From: Sedimentibacter acidaminivorans
Lineage (GTDB): Bacteria > Bacillota > Clostridia > Tissierellales > Sedimentibacteraceae
DNA: 64,000 bases
Reading direction: 5' to 3'
Assembly (NCBI RefSeq): GCF_017873955.1
Contig: NZ_JAGGKS010000002.1
Coordinates: 1-64,000, forward strand
Shown here: one piece after another, positions 33,800 to 43,331 of the stretch
How positions within the stretch are numbered: the first letter of the stretch is position 1
How the letters are laid out: every line of letters starts with the position of its first letter
Notes under the pieces: generated by a model
The model's database searches: none
What the model saw: the letters and a program-made list of their open reading frames with translations, nothing else
Told to the model about the DNA's origin: nothing
Position numbers and translations under genes: made by a program

Positions 33800-34621
33800 T
33801 TATTTATTTTGATTTATATTTAAATTTACTTCATTTAAATATAAATCAGAAACCTTCTTTACTATTTCATTATTAGATGAATCAAGTACTATATCATCAA
33901 TGTTTTTAATCGGAAGAACATTAATAGAAGTTCCTGTTATAAATGCACCGTCCAATAATTTGATTTCCCTTACAAAAATATCTCTTTTTTCAACTTTTAT
34001 TCCATTTCTATTGCATACATCAATAACCTTTTCTCTTGTAACTCCTAAAAGCACTGAACTATCTTTAGATGTAATAAGTGTATCACCTTTTACAAAAAAC
34101 ACATTTGATTTACTTCCTTCGCTAATAGTATCATCATCATTTATCAAAATAGCCTCAAATGCATTTTTTTTCGACAAAATTTTATCTATACCTTCTCTTA
34201 AATCAGATTCATAAAATTTTATATTAGGGTTTTTTCTATGTTTTGTTACCATAACTACAGAAATTCCCTTTTCATAAAGTTCTTCTGGTGGATAATAACT
34301 TTTAACAAAATACATTAAATAAGTTTCATCATCCTTTTTTAAATAAGACACCCTAATGTTGCAATTTTCAAAGCTATTTTCGTTTATTAGAAGTTCTATA
34401 AATGTTTTATATTCCACGTATTGCAATTTGCTATTTAACTTACTAAGTTCTATACTTCTTTTCATTCTATTAAAATGTTCTTTTAAAAAAACTGGCTTTT
34501 TATTTATTACGCGTATAACTTCATATATATTTGTATTATATTGCTCCAATAATTGTTCTATATCTTTTTTTGCTATTAATTCACCATTTCTTACATTATT
34601 TTCAGATACAATGTTAATCAT
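33800..34621 (-). CDS. Class IV PLP-dependent aminotransferase / aminodeoxychorismate lyase-like
   Basis: About 273 residues of the fold-type IV PLP family (branched-chain aminotransferase, D-amino acid aminotransferase or aminodeoxychorismate lyase). Seen are YEVIRVINKKPVFLKEHFNR, the Lys in NIKFYESDLREGID, FEAILINDDDTISEGSKSN and LLGVTREKVID, all family landmarks. The exact reaction cannot be told apart by these. The ATG at 34621 overlaps the helicase stop as TAATG with AAGAGG upstream; the longer frame to a TTG has no site. No folate genes are adjacent. Confidence 0.8.
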   Translation of the reverse strand: MINIVSENNVRNGELIAKKDIEQLLEQYNTNIYEVIRVINKKPVFLKEHFNRMKRSIELSKLNSKLQYVEYKTFIELLINENSFENCNIRVSYLKKDDETYLMYFVKSYYPPEELYEKGISVVMVTKHRKNPNIKFYESDLREGIDKILSKKNAFEAILINDDDTISEGSKSNVFFVKGDTLITSKDSSVLLGVTREKVIDVCNRNGIKVEKRDIFVREIKLLDGAFITGTSINVLPIKNIDDIVLDSSNNEIVKKVSDLYLNEVNLNINQNK

Positions 34622-36960
34622 TAATTTAGCCTCTTTTCTTTCCAAAATAGATTGTTTTCATTTCTAAATTCATCTACTCCGTATACCTTTTTAAAATTGT
34701 TCCAATGTTGAGGTAACAATTTAACATATGAATGTTGACATAATCTTGAATCTATAAGCAATGTTATTCCTATATCTTTTTCTGTTCTTATTACACGACC
34801 TGCTGACTGCAATATTTTGTTGAATCCAGGATATTTATATGCAAATTCATAACCCATATTGAATTTTTCATTGAAATAATCTTTGATTATATCTCTTTCA
34901 AATGAAAGCTGTGGTATACCTGTACCTATTATAACTGCCCCAACCAATTTTTCAAGGGGCAAATCAATTCCTTCTGAAAAAACACCCCCAACAACTGTAA
35001 AAAGTACTACGTTATTCATTTGATGAAATTTATTCACTATTTTATTTTGCTCTTCCTCATTTATAGATTGATTATGTATAATAATATTATCATTAGGATA
35101 AATTTGTTCATATACAGAATAAACTTTATCTAAAAAGTTATATGAAGGAAAAAACACCATATAATTTCCGTTATTATCGAATACCGCAGAATGAATATAA
35201 GCGCACACCTTTTCAATGTTTGTATCTCTAACAGAATATTTCATAGATAAATCTGCTGCTATCATAATTTTTAGTTTATCTTCATCAAAAGGAGATTTTA
35301 TCTTAAGACAATAATCAGAATCTTCTCCACCAAGAAGATATTTGAAATATTTTAAAGGAGTTAATGTAGCTGAAAATAATATTGATGAAAATGCATTTTT
35401 TTCAGATTCCTTCAAAACTTTTGATGGGTCTATTAAAAAAATTCTTATAATAGTATTCCCACCATTAAAGTTTGCATAATAACAAAAATTATCATCAAAT
35501 ATTTCAGATATTTTAACAAAAAAATTACTTTTAAAATACAGATCTACCAATTCATCTGGGATAACTTCAGATTTTAAATCATTTATATATAATTCTCCTT
35601 CTGTTACAAATTTCCTTAGTGATTTTATAAATTCCTTAGGTTCTTCTTCTATGATACTTGTTTTTTCATTCATTGATTTTTTTATATCTATAAATTTTTT
35701 ATTCACATTTTTTAATTCTTTGTATACTTTTTTGTTTATGTCCTTCATCAATTTTGAAACTTGTAGAAAATCTTCTTTTAAAAGTTCAGGAGAATACATA
35801 TTCCTTGCCCTATCCTCTAAATTATGCGCTTCGTCAATTAATAATATATCATTGTTATTCTTTAAGAAATCTTCTCTTTGCAAAGATACTCTTGGGTCAA
35901 AATAATAGTTGTAATCGCAAATAACTACATCTGACATATAGCTCAAATCTAAACTAAATTCAAAAGGGCATACTTCATTTTCCCTACTAATTTTTTCTAT
36001 ATACTCTCTATCAAATAGACAATTATTTTTTACTGATTCTTTTAATATTTCATTTATTTTATCATAGTATCCTTTTGCATATGGACAATAATCAGGGTCG
36101 CAGTTACAATCTTCCATAAAGCATATTTTTTCTTTTGCTGTTATTATAATAGTTCTTAAGTTCAAACCCTTGTCAATCATGATTTTCATTGTATTGAAGG
36201 CAATATTTTTCGTTGATGACTTAGCCGTTAAATAAAATATCTTTGAATTCTGCTTTATACTCATAGCTTTTATAGCAGGAAATAAAACTGAAATAGTCTT
36301 ACCTACACCGGTTGGAGCTTGTGCAAAAAGTTTCTTTCCTTCTTTTATAGTTTTAAAAACTGCTATTGAAAATTCTCTTTGCCCTTTTCTATAATTTTCA
36401 AAGGGAAATTTTAATTCATCTACAGTTTTTCTTTTATTTATATTTAAATTTATAATAGTCTCCGCCCAAGACAAATATTTGTCTATTAATTCAAAAAAAA
36501 ACATCTCTAATTCTTTTTGTTTATAACTATATGATAAACATTTTGTTTTCTTAGTATCTAAATTATAATATCTTAATTGCATATTTATATTATATAAATT
36601 ATTTTGCAATCCATATATATATGCGTAGCATTTAGCTTGAGCACTATGTGATAAATTATAATTATCATTAATATCTTCTAAATTTTTATATGTAGACTTA
36701 ATTTCGTCAATAGTAACAGTATTGTTATCTACAATTATTCCATCCGCACGTCCTTCAATTGTAAATAATATATTTTTATATTCAAATTCATGTTTAAGGA
36801 AAAATTCTTTTTTATATTCTTCGCCCATTTGAGATTGCAATAGTTTATGTGCTTTAATTCCTTCTAAAGCCCTTTCGGGTCTCATACCTTTAGTATTCAA
36901 ATCTCCACCAGTATAGATATACTCAACTAGCTCTCGCACTGATAATTTTACATTTTCCAT
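34621..36960 (-). CDS. XPD/DinG-type Fe-S helicase fused to an N-terminal PD-(D/E)XK nuclease domain
   Basis: A 779-residue protein. Residues 1-170 contain GRADGIIVDNNTVTIDEIKS, whose D and ExK are the catalytic pattern of the Cas4/RecB-like nuclease fold. The helicase part follows: FAQAPTGVGKTISVLFPAIK (Walker A), a four-Cys Fe-S region (CFMEDCNCDPDYCPY and CPFEF), LLIDEAHNLEDRARN (DEAH) and a C-terminal motor with GGVFSEGIDLP and LQSAGRVIRTEKDIG. This layout is known for clostridial 5'-3' DNA repair helicases. It starts a two-gene operon and shares a TAATG overlap with the aminotransferase gene. Confidence 0.9.
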   Translation of the reverse strand: MENVKLSVRELVEYIYTGGDLNTKGMRPERALEGIKAHKLLQSQMGEEYKKEFFLKHEFEYKNILFTIEGRADGIIVDNNTVTIDEIKSTYKNLEDINDNYNLSHSAQAKCYAYIYGLQNNLYNINMQLRYYNLDTKKTKCLSYSYKQKELEMFFFELIDKYLSWAETIINLNINKRKTVDELKFPFENYRKGQREFSIAVFKTIKEGKKLFAQAPTGVGKTISVLFPAIKAMSIKQNSKIFYLTAKSSTKNIAFNTMKIMIDKGLNLRTIIITAKEKICFMEDCNCDPDYCPYAKGYYDKINEILKESVKNNCLFDREYIEKISRENEVCPFEFSLDLSYMSDVVICDYNYYFDPRVSLQREDFLKNNNDILLIDEAHNLEDRARNMYSPELLKEDFLQVSKLMKDINKKVYKELKNVNKKFIDIKKSMNEKTSIIEEEPKEFIKSLRKFVTEGELYINDLKSEVIPDELVDLYFKSNFFVKISEIFDDNFCYYANFNGGNTIIRIFLIDPSKVLKESEKNAFSSILFSATLTPLKYFKYLLGGEDSDYCLKIKSPFDEDKLKIMIAADLSMKYSVRDTNIEKVCAYIHSAVFDNNGNYMVFFPSYNFLDKVYSVYEQIYPNDNIIIHNQSINEEEQNKIVNKFHQMNNVVLFTVVGGVFSEGIDLPLEKLVGAVIIGTGIPQLSFERDIIKDYFNEKFNMGYEFAYKYPGFNKILQSAGRVIRTEKDIGITLLIDSRLCQHSYVKLLPQHWNNFKKVYGVDEFRNENNLFWKEKRLN

Positions 36961-37009
36961 GTTTTTTCACCTAAAAATAAATTTGAAATCCGATTAAATA
37001 GAATTAAAA

Positions 37010-37039
37010 AATAAACACCATACCTACTCAGTGTTTATT
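37010..37039 (-). terminator. Terminator downstream of the anti-sigma kinase gene
   Basis: AATAAACAC (37010-37018) and GTGTTTATT (37031-37039) form a 9-bp stem; on the minus strand UUUUUUAAUU follows. Confidence 0.7.
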
Positions 37040-37068
37040 ATATCAAACTTTCAACTATTTTAAAATGT

Positions 37069-37455
37069 TTATTTTAAATATTGTACACATGTTACAGTAT
37101 TTCCATTTATATCAACCTTATCTGCAAGTCCTTCAACAAGCATAAGTCCTCTCCCATTCTCACAAAAATCATATTCACCTAGCTTTTTATGTTTATATTT
37201 GATACCCTTACCTTCATCTGATACCTTTATAATTAAACAAGAATTATTTACAAGTACATCAATAAATAAACTTTTATTTATATCATCAAGGTTTCCATGC
37301 TTAACACCATTGATAATTAATTCGTTTAATATTAATTTAGTGTTAAAAAAATTACTTTCTGTTAATCCATCTCGAATGTCTAAAAGAATGTCCTCCACAA
37401 CGTTTTTCACTATATTTATGTCGCTTTGAACTTTCTTCTCTATTTTGTAATTCAT
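37069..37455 (-). CDS. RsbW-like ATP-binding protein (anti-sigma serine kinase family)
   Basis: A 128-residue GHKL ATPase domain: N box LNELIINGVKHGNLDDINKS, G1 box VSDEGKGIKYKH and G2 box GRGLMLVEGLADKVDI. It matches the HATPase_c_2 family of RsbW/SpoIIAB-type regulators that bind or phosphorylate anti-sigma antagonists. No sigma factor or antagonist gene is adjacent, so its partner must be elsewhere; it may also act in a phosphatase-coupled switch. GGAGG precedes the ATG. Confidence 0.85.
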   Translation of the reverse strand: MNYKIEKKVQSDINIVKNVVEDILLDIRDGLTESNFFNTKLILNELIINGVKHGNLDDINKSLFIDVLVNNSCLIIKVSDEGKGIKYKHKKLGEYDFCENGRGLMLVEGLADKVDINGNTVTCVQYLK

Positions 37456-37572
37456 AAAGCATTCCTCCTACGCACATAATATACCCTCTTAATAATATTT
37501 TAAACAGTAATTATATACATATATAAATAATGGTTTAGTAATTAATAACTCTTGTCATAATTTGCTAATTTA

Positions 37573-38181
37573 TTATATTTCTTTCTTTTCATCTTCAATT
37601 CCCAATATTTTCTCAAATAAACACCAGGTATCTTCTACTCCTTGCTTTGAAGTTGCAGAAAGAGGTAAAATCAATTTGCTGTCTTCAATGTTTAGTGTCT
37701 TTTTAATTGCTGATATGCATTTTATCTGTTGAGATCTAGAAAGTTTATCTGCTTTTGTCGCTATTACATATCCAGTATAATTGAAACTTCTAATCCATTC
37801 ATACATTTGTTGATCATTTAAACCTGGTTCATGTCTTATATCAACTAGTAATACAACTTCTTTTAGCTGATTTCTAACTTTGAAAAATGTTTCTATCATA
37901 CCTCCCCACTTACCTTTTTCTTGCTTCGATACTTTTGCATATCCATAACCAGGTAAATCAACAAAATTGAACTGGTCATTAATATTATAGAAATTTATTG
38001 TTTGAGTTTTTCCTGGTGATGAGCTCGTTCTAGCTAAGTTTCTCCTATTGAGCATTGCGTTAATCATTGATGATTTACCTACATTTGATTTTCCAGCAAA
38101 AGCAATCTCAGGTACGACAGTTTCAGGATATTGTTCTTTTTTTGCAGCAGTAATTAATAGTTCCGATTTTCTAATTATCAT
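37573..38181 (-). CDS. engB: Ribosome-biogenesis GTPase EngB (YsxC)
   Basis: A 202-residue TRAFAC GTPase needed for 50S ribosome assembly. The G1 loop is AGKSNVGKSSMIN, G2 includes SSPGKTQTINFY, G3 is FVDLPGYGYAKVS, G4 is ATKADKLSR and G5 is LPLSATSKQGV. Length is normal for the family. In many Firmicutes engB follows lon directly; here it is about 15 kb away, with 404 bases of non-coding sequence before it. GAAAGGAAAAAA serves the ATG. Confidence 0.93.
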   Translation of the reverse strand: MIIRKSELLITAAKKEQYPETVVPEIAFAGKSNVGKSSMINAMLNRRNLARTSSSPGKTQTINFYNINDQFNFVDLPGYGYAKVSKQEKGKWGGMIETFFKVRNQLKEVVLLVDIRHEPGLNDQQMYEWIRSFNYTGYVIATKADKLSRSQQIKCISAIKKTLNIEDSKLILPLSATSKQGVEDTWCLFEKILGIEDEKKEI

Positions 38182-38388
38182 TTTTTTCCTTTCTTAAAAC
38201 AATGGTATTACTAAAAGTTCGTTATTTTTTTTAATAATCCTTATAAAATTTATTTATATTTAAAATATTTTCCCTGTGGGGAATCAATAAGACATATGAA
38301 AATGCTATTTTTTAATTAAAATATCGCATGTATAAAATAACAATAACTAGAAAAGTAATTGTTATCTACATTCGATATTATAACTTAC

Positions 38389-38416
38389 TTGACATGCTTT
38401 ATTCAAGTACTATATT
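38389..38416 (+). promoter_or_regulatory. Orphan plus-strand promoter with overlapping TACTTGA dyad
   Basis: TTGACA at 38389-38394 and TATATT at 38411-38416 are 16 bases apart. TACTTGA (38386-38392) and TCAAGTA (38403-38409) form an inverted repeat across it. No gene follows on this strand. Confidence 0.4.
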
Positions 38417-38526
38417 ATATTTTTTTCTTTTAATTTGTATGTATGCATAACAAAAGTTGAAACTACACATCATATCCATAATATTTTTCTCTCACTTCTA
38501 CATATATAAAGCACTAATTAAAAAGA

Positions 38527-38553
38527 TTCCCACAAATTCTTCATCTGTGGGAA
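38527..38553 (-). terminator. Terminator of the transporter/peptidase/kinase operon
   Basis: TTCCCACA and TGTGGGAA form an 8-bp GC-containing stem with an 11-base loop. On the minus strand UCUUUUUAAUU follows, just after the oxidoreductase gene. Confidence 0.75.
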
Positions 38554-38585
38554 CAAAAATATAAGTATTGAAAATAAATTAAAAA

Positions 38586-39590
38586 TTAAATATCAAAAAC
38601 AACATTGTTAGTTTCCAGCGACTTTTCTATAGCTTTTATCATTTTAAGGACATAGACCACATCATTCATATTTATTATTTCTGGATCTTTATCTTGTAAA
38701 ACACATCTAGCAAAATACTCCATTTGTTTTTGATAGGGATTATATTGAGTTACACCAATTTTATTTGGCTTTTTATCTTCTAAATATAAAATCAACTCAT
38801 TATATTTAACATTATCAAAGTTATCATCGTATCTGGAAGTAGAATTATATTCTAATGCCCCTAACTCTCCAATAACTCTAACACAAGTTGTAAAAGGATA
38901 TTCTCCTTTTATATCCATGTTACATTCAACTGTTGCTGTGATTCCTCTAACAAACACAATATTTGCAGTTACAGCATCATATGAATTCTTACTGCTCTTT
39001 TGTCCTGTAGCATATACGGATTTGACCTCACCAAATAAATAATATAAATAATCCAAATCATGTATATTAAGGTCATATAGCCCTCCTCCAGATTTAGAAG
39101 GATCTCTAAACCAACTTGAGTATTTTGGGTAAGTAGACAACCTATTCATATATATATTTTGAATTTCACCTATCACTTTTTTGTCTATCATATTTTTAAT
39201 AGATACATATTCTGGCCAAAACCTGACAACTTGTAAGACCATCATCCTTATACCAGCGTTTTTAGCTTTATTTGATAATCTTTCAGCTAAACTACATGAT
39301 AATGTAAATGGTTTCTCACACATAATATGTTTTTTATACTTAATTGCCATAGATACTGCATACTCATGAAGGTATGTAGGAAGACATATATCTAAAATAT
39401 CTACATCTTCTTTAGACAACATCTCCTCTATGTCAGTATACGCATTTGTTGAAAAACTTTCTGCTATTTTCTTAGTTTTTTCGAAATTTCTACCTACAAA
39501 TCCAACTAGACTTAGTATCTCAGAGTCTTTAATTGCATTTGCATGAGTTATACCCATTACACCTGTACCTACTATTATGATTTTCACCAA
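38586..39590 (-). CDS. Gfo/Idh/MocA-family oxidoreductase
   Basis: A 334-residue NAD(P)-dependent sugar dehydrogenase. The N-terminal Rossmann motif is IIVGTGVMGITHANAI, the conserved EKP motif is HIMCEKPFTLS, and GGGLYDLNIHDLDYLYYLFG carries the catalytic Asp/His region. Family members oxidise inositols, sugars or N-acetylated amino sugars; the substrate is not resolved. It is the last gene of the operon with the peptide-type ABC transporter, M81 peptidase, CutC and the ROK-like kinase, so it may act on a sugar released from the imported substrate. Confidence 0.85.
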   Translation of the reverse strand: MVKIIIVGTGVMGITHANAIKDSEILSLVGFVGRNFEKTKKIAESFSTNAYTDIEEMLSKEDVDILDICLPTYLHEYAVSMAIKYKKHIMCEKPFTLSCSLAERLSNKAKNAGIRMMVLQVVRFWPEYVSIKNMIDKKVIGEIQNIYMNRLSTYPKYSSWFRDPSKSGGGLYDLNIHDLDYLYYLFGEVKSVYATGQKSSKNSYDAVTANIVFVRGITATVECNMDIKGEYPFTTCVRVIGELGALEYNSTSRYDDNFDNVKYNELILYLEDKKPNKIGVTQYNPYQKQMEYFARCVLQDKDPEIINMNDVVYVLKMIKAIEKSLETNNVVFDI

Positions 39591-39612
39591 AATTCCTCCA
39601 GTAACTGATCAA

Positions 39613-41010
39613 TTATTTTGATAAATTTGGTAGACTAGCTGCAGCAATAGATTGACCTACTCTCTTCATTTTTTCATCCGGAGTAATCAGTTCAATTTTA
39701 TCGTAAAGCTCTCTAAATTCCACTTTTAGTACTTCATTAGCCTTTTCTATTAAAATATCTCCACCTTTTCCAGATACTACCCTTCCTAGTAATAGCACTT
39801 TGTTTATATCATAGAAATCCGAGTAATATGCTAAGGAATATCCAAGATAAATTCCTATATTTTCATATACCTTCTTGGCTCTCTCATCGTTTTTTTCCAT
39901 TAGATTTTGTACAACCTTTAGCTTATCCGCTGGAGACAAATTTTCATCTAGATCTATACCTGCATTTGGAGATAGCTTAATTACTGCATCTTGAGAGAAG
40001 TAACTAACTCCAACACCTCTGTCTAACGACCATTCATCCATTATAGCATTTTCACTATAATCAACAGGTACAAACGCAAGTTCATTTAACCATCCAGTTA
40101 TATTTCCATTTTTATCTACATATCCAACTGCCTCACTAGTTCCCATAGCAATACCTAAAATACAATTTTCTTGGAAACTCATGGCACCTGCAAGAGCTGT
40201 TACATCTCCATCATTAGCTACTTCTATAGGCACATCTCCAATATTTGCTGCCACATCATAAAAAATATTTTTAACCCTTTTTTCAAAATCTTCCTTTGGA
40301 ATTACCCTAAATAGTGATGCTGCTCTAACTTGATTATCTATATATATACCAGCTGCACTTATGCCAATAGCGTCAACTCTAGGCATTTTTTCAGCTGCTC
40401 TTTTAACGGAATCTAGTATTCCTTGATAATGATATTCTGGATCTTTAGTTATCTTAGGATGCCACACTACTTCCTCACTATATATTGCTTCACCATCTAC
40501 TACAGCTGATACTTTTCTATCACTTCCACCTGCATCAAATCCAATTCTATATCCTTCTAAATTCCTACCAAGCTTTTTAACTTGCTCGTTTGATTCAGGT
40601 ACATTGTCGTAGTCTGTGATTTCTATTTCAAATTCTCTATCATAGACATCTCTCATGAACACTACATCAAAATCTCTTTCTCCACCAATTGTATATGCCA
40701 TTTTTAAATGTTGTCCTATATAATTAGGTCCAGCAAATATAACTTTATATCCACCTTTAACCCATATTAAGGATTTAACTAGACGCTCTACATATTGAAT
40801 ATTATCTTCATTTTTATCTGCACTATCTGGGAAAATCTGAAGTTTGGTAGTAGAAACAAACCCTTTAGGTCCAACAATTGCGACTTTAACATCTACTTTT
40901 TCATCTTCTAAAGCGAGTGCTTCTCTATATTCTCTATTTTGAAGGGATATTGGCATAAATCCTGGATCTAATTCCGGTATAAATTTTGGTATACGTTTAA
41001 AACTTTTCAT
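39613..41010 (-). CDS. ROK-like sugar kinase with N-terminal extension
   Basis: About 465 residues, far longer than a usual ROK kinase of about 300. Residues 1-155 are an extra domain of unclear family (opening RIPKFIPELDPGFMP, later KVIFAGPNYIGQHLKMAYT). The actin-fold kinase follows: phosphate-1 loop GYRIGFDAGGSDRKVSAV, then GISAAGIYID, DGDVTALAGAMSF (catalytic Asp region) and GIAMGTSEAVGYVD. The CxCGxxGC zinc motif of classical ROK enzymes is missing. AAAGG before ATG 41010 favours that start over ATGs at 41028 and 41052. Substrate unknown; probably an amino sugar. Confidence 0.7.
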   Translation of the reverse strand: MKSFKRIPKFIPELDPGFMPISLQNREYREALALEDEKVDVKVAIVGPKGFVSTTKLQIFPDSADKNEDNIQYVERLVKSLIWVKGGYKVIFAGPNYIGQHLKMAYTIGGERDFDVVFMRDVYDREFEIEITDYDNVPESNEQVKKLGRNLEGYRIGFDAGGSDRKVSAVVDGEAIYSEEVVWHPKITKDPEYHYQGILDSVKRAAEKMPRVDAIGISAAGIYIDNQVRAASLFRVIPKEDFEKRVKNIFYDVAANIGDVPIEVANDGDVTALAGAMSFQENCILGIAMGTSEAVGYVDKNGNITGWLNELAFVPVDYSENAIMDEWSLDRGVGVSYFSQDAVIKLSPNAGIDLDENLSPADKLKVVQNLMEKNDERAKKVYENIGIYLGYSLAYYSDFYDINKVLLLGRVVSGKGGDILIEKANEVLKVEFRELYDKIELITPDEKMKRVGQSIAAASLPNLSK

Positions 41011-41070
41011 AGTATATTTCCTTTCCATATAACAATTTAATATGCTAATCAAATTGTTAATTGCATATAA

Positions 41071-41805
41071 CTAAAGATTGTCAATTACATCTCTAGCTTT
41101 TTTTATTAAGTCGTAATCAGATCTTTCGACTATAAATTCACTCTGAGGAGTACTCATCCTCATGATATTCCCTCTGTATTCCATTTTACTACCTATATTA
41201 ACTTTGCCTGACATATGATAATGGCTGCATCCAGTTATTTCATATATTTTTTTTATGTTATTTGCATTAACACCGCATCCAGGCATAATTGTAATGTTTT
41301 TTCCAAAGTCTGCTTGCATTTTAGCTATATATTCTGCTCCTTCTAATGCATTTACCCTTTGACCTGAAGTTAAAATTCTACATACACCCATATCAATTAA
41401 TTTTGAAATATCTAATACGGGATCTTTTGCATCATCAAAAGCTCTATGAAATACTACCTTAAGAGGGTTTGCAAAATATACAAGTTCATTCATTCTATCT
41501 ATATCAATTCTACCATCACTCAGCAGAATTCCAGTGACAATCCCATCAAATCCCAATTCTTTTACTATCTCAATGTCCCGTTTCATAGTTTGAAACTCAT
41601 TATTATCATATAAAAAATCACCAGAACGAGGTCTTATCATTACAAATATTTCTATGTCCTCTACTTCTTTTGCCATTTTCATTAATCCATAGCTTGGAGT
41701 AATTCCACCAATATTAAGCGAAGAGCATAGTTCTATTCTATCCGCTCCAGCATCTTTAGCTATCATCAAAGATGTATAAGAATCTACACATACTTCTAAT
41801 ATCAT
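41071..41805 (-). CDS. cutC: CutC family protein
   Basis: A 244-residue TIM-barrel protein of the CutC family: MILEVCVDSYTSLMIAKDAG, RIELCSSLNIGGITPSYGLM, MIRPRSGDFLY, VFHRAFDDAKDP, RILTSGQRVNALEG and IMPGCGVNANNI. The family is named for copper homeostasis in Escherichia coli, a role since questioned. Here it lies among transport and sugar genes with no copper gene nearby, so an enzymatic role on the imported substrate is more likely. It follows the M81 gene by 7 bases. Confidence 0.9.
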   Translation of the reverse strand: MILEVCVDSYTSLMIAKDAGADRIELCSSLNIGGITPSYGLMKMAKEVEDIEIFVMIRPRSGDFLYDNNEFQTMKRDIEIVKELGFDGIVTGILLSDGRIDIDRMNELVYFANPLKVVFHRAFDDAKDPVLDISKLIDMGVCRILTSGQRVNALEGAEYIAKMQADFGKNITIMPGCGVNANNIKKIYEITGCSHYHMSGKVNIGSKMEYRGNIMRMSTPQSEFIVERSDYDLIKKARDVIDNL

Positions 41806-41812
41806 AAATTTA

Positions 41813-43315
41813 TCATTCCTTTTTATTTAAATTGTCTAAAGCATTGTACTGAAAATCATCATCTAAAGGAAATATTGGCCTTGTTACTTTTTTGTAGTCT
41901 AATGTCTTTAAATTTTCATTTGTATTCCCCTTAGTAAGTGCCATTATACTTCGTTTAGCCACTAAACTTTGTTCATGTGTAAGATATCCAAGCTTGCAAA
42001 CTACTATTTCTGCATCTCTAGGATTAACTCCTAAATCTGTAAACATATCCGGAGTTACATATCCTACATGAACTTCTGCAAGAACTATATCTACTCCACA
42101 GCTACTAAATAAAGCCAAATCACCTTGAAGCATTCCTCTACTAGACCAATTTTTAATGTATGATTTCACTATTCCAGTTGCTGTAATAGGAGTTGAAGTA
42201 ATGCTATCAAATTTTGCTCCAAATTTAATTGTTATTTCTTCACCAACTCTACCTTCACATTGTTTTGTTGCTATCGGATCGTATATCCCCCCAAATATTA
42301 CTGGATGTTTAAGGCTATCTGTCCTATCATCATCCATTATCAACTTTAAAAATCCAGTAGCATCAGAAGAAGCCCCTGCAGTTGGATTGTCTCCAGAATC
42401 CGAAAGATAAATAGGAAGTTTGCCTTCTTTTACTGCCTTAAATGCAATATCCAATGCTTCTTTTTCTTCATATGTCTCTGTATGAAAACAAAAATCATCT
42501 TTTTTGGACCACATTATTTCTGCAAGTTTAACAGCTTCTCTTTCAGCTAATTCCTTATCCCCATTTGCTACTACATAAACTGCTACGGAACTATCCTCGT
42601 TATCTGCCCATGGAAATCCCATAAGATATGAAGCTGCCATTATTCCTTCTTTTTTTTCACATTCTCTAAGTACTTTTATAAGTCCCCTCATAGGTTCAAC
42701 AAAAGTAGAAGATTGTTCTCCAGCAATTAAAATAGGAACCCTTACCCATGCTGATTTTGGTTTAGCCCCATTTTCAAGAACAGCTATTGTCATATTTGCA
42801 GCATGTTCACCTGTTTCAAAGCAATCTGTATGAGGAGCACATTTGTATCCAACAAATGCATCACAATTGTAATTCATTCTTTTCGTCATAGTTGTATGCA
42901 TATCTAGAGATGAAATAATTGGTATATTAGGGAGCACTTCTCTTAACTCCTCTAAAAAGTATCCTTCTACTTCTCCTTGTTTTTTAACTCTCATAGATCC
43001 ATGTAGTGAAAGAGTAATTGCATCTATTGGTCCCTCTTTTAAAGCAAATTTTGCTTTTTCTAAAATCTCATTTTTTATTTTTAAATAAAAATCATAATCA
43101 ACCTCACCATTTGGAACAGCTCTTGCAAATACAGTAGGAATTACTTCGTATCCTGCTCCTTGTAAAGTTTTAATGACTCCTGTTACTGAATCATTTTCAC
43201 GAAAATTATTAAAAATATCATCTCCATATATAACTTTGAAATCTTTCTCTCCCGCTATTATTGGATTAAAAGTGTTAGATTCATGGTGCAATCCTGCAAC
43301 CAAAATTCTTTTCAT
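41813..43315 (-). CDS. M81-family metallopeptidase (MlrC/microcystinase-like)
   Basis: A 500-residue protein of the MlrC family. The zinc-binding and neighbouring motifs are GLHHESNTFNP at the N-terminus, SLDMHTTMTKRM, and CAPHTDCFETGEHA; a C-terminal half has LSDSGDNPTAGASSDATG and FSSCGVDIVLAEVHVGYVTP. The characterised member opens linearised microcystin peptides. Such genes are commonly found beside dipeptide ABC transporters, as here, which suggests a cytoplasmic peptidase or amidohydrolase for the imported compound. No signal peptide. Confidence 0.88.
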   Translation of the reverse strand: MKRILVAGLHHESNTFNPIIAGEKDFKVIYGDDIFNNFRENDSVTGVIKTLQGAGYEVIPTVFARAVPNGEVDYDFYLKIKNEILEKAKFALKEGPIDAITLSLHGSMRVKKQGEVEGYFLEELREVLPNIPIISSLDMHTTMTKRMNYNCDAFVGYKCAPHTDCFETGEHAANMTIAVLENGAKPKSAWVRVPILIAGEQSSTFVEPMRGLIKVLRECEKKEGIMAASYLMGFPWADNEDSSVAVYVVANGDKELAEREAVKLAEIMWSKKDDFCFHTETYEEKEALDIAFKAVKEGKLPIYLSDSGDNPTAGASSDATGFLKLIMDDDRTDSLKHPVIFGGIYDPIATKQCEGRVGEEITIKFGAKFDSITSTPITATGIVKSYIKNWSSRGMLQGDLALFSSCGVDIVLAEVHVGYVTPDMFTDLGVNPRDAEIVVCKLGYLTHEQSLVAKRSIMALTKGNTNENLKTLDYKKVTRPIFPLDDDFQYNALDNLNKKE

Positions 43316-43331
43316 TATATTTCATCCTCCA

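Larger units (their letters stand above)
38182..38585. other. 404-base intergenic region without a gene
   Basis: No open frame of note was found. It holds a terminator for the sugar operon (38527-38553), an orphan plus-strand promoter with an overlapping dyad (38386-38416), an imperfect 11-bp inverted repeat ATAACAATAAC/GTAATTGTTAT near 38336-38364, and a small hairpin TTCCC-TGTG-GGGAA near 38268-38284. The rest is AT-rich. Confidence 0.5.

Noticed and set aside
38527-38553. Use of this hairpin as the terminator of a plus-strand small RNA from the promoter at 38389
   Set aside because: After the stem the plus strand reads CAAAAATAT; the U tract is only on the minus strand.
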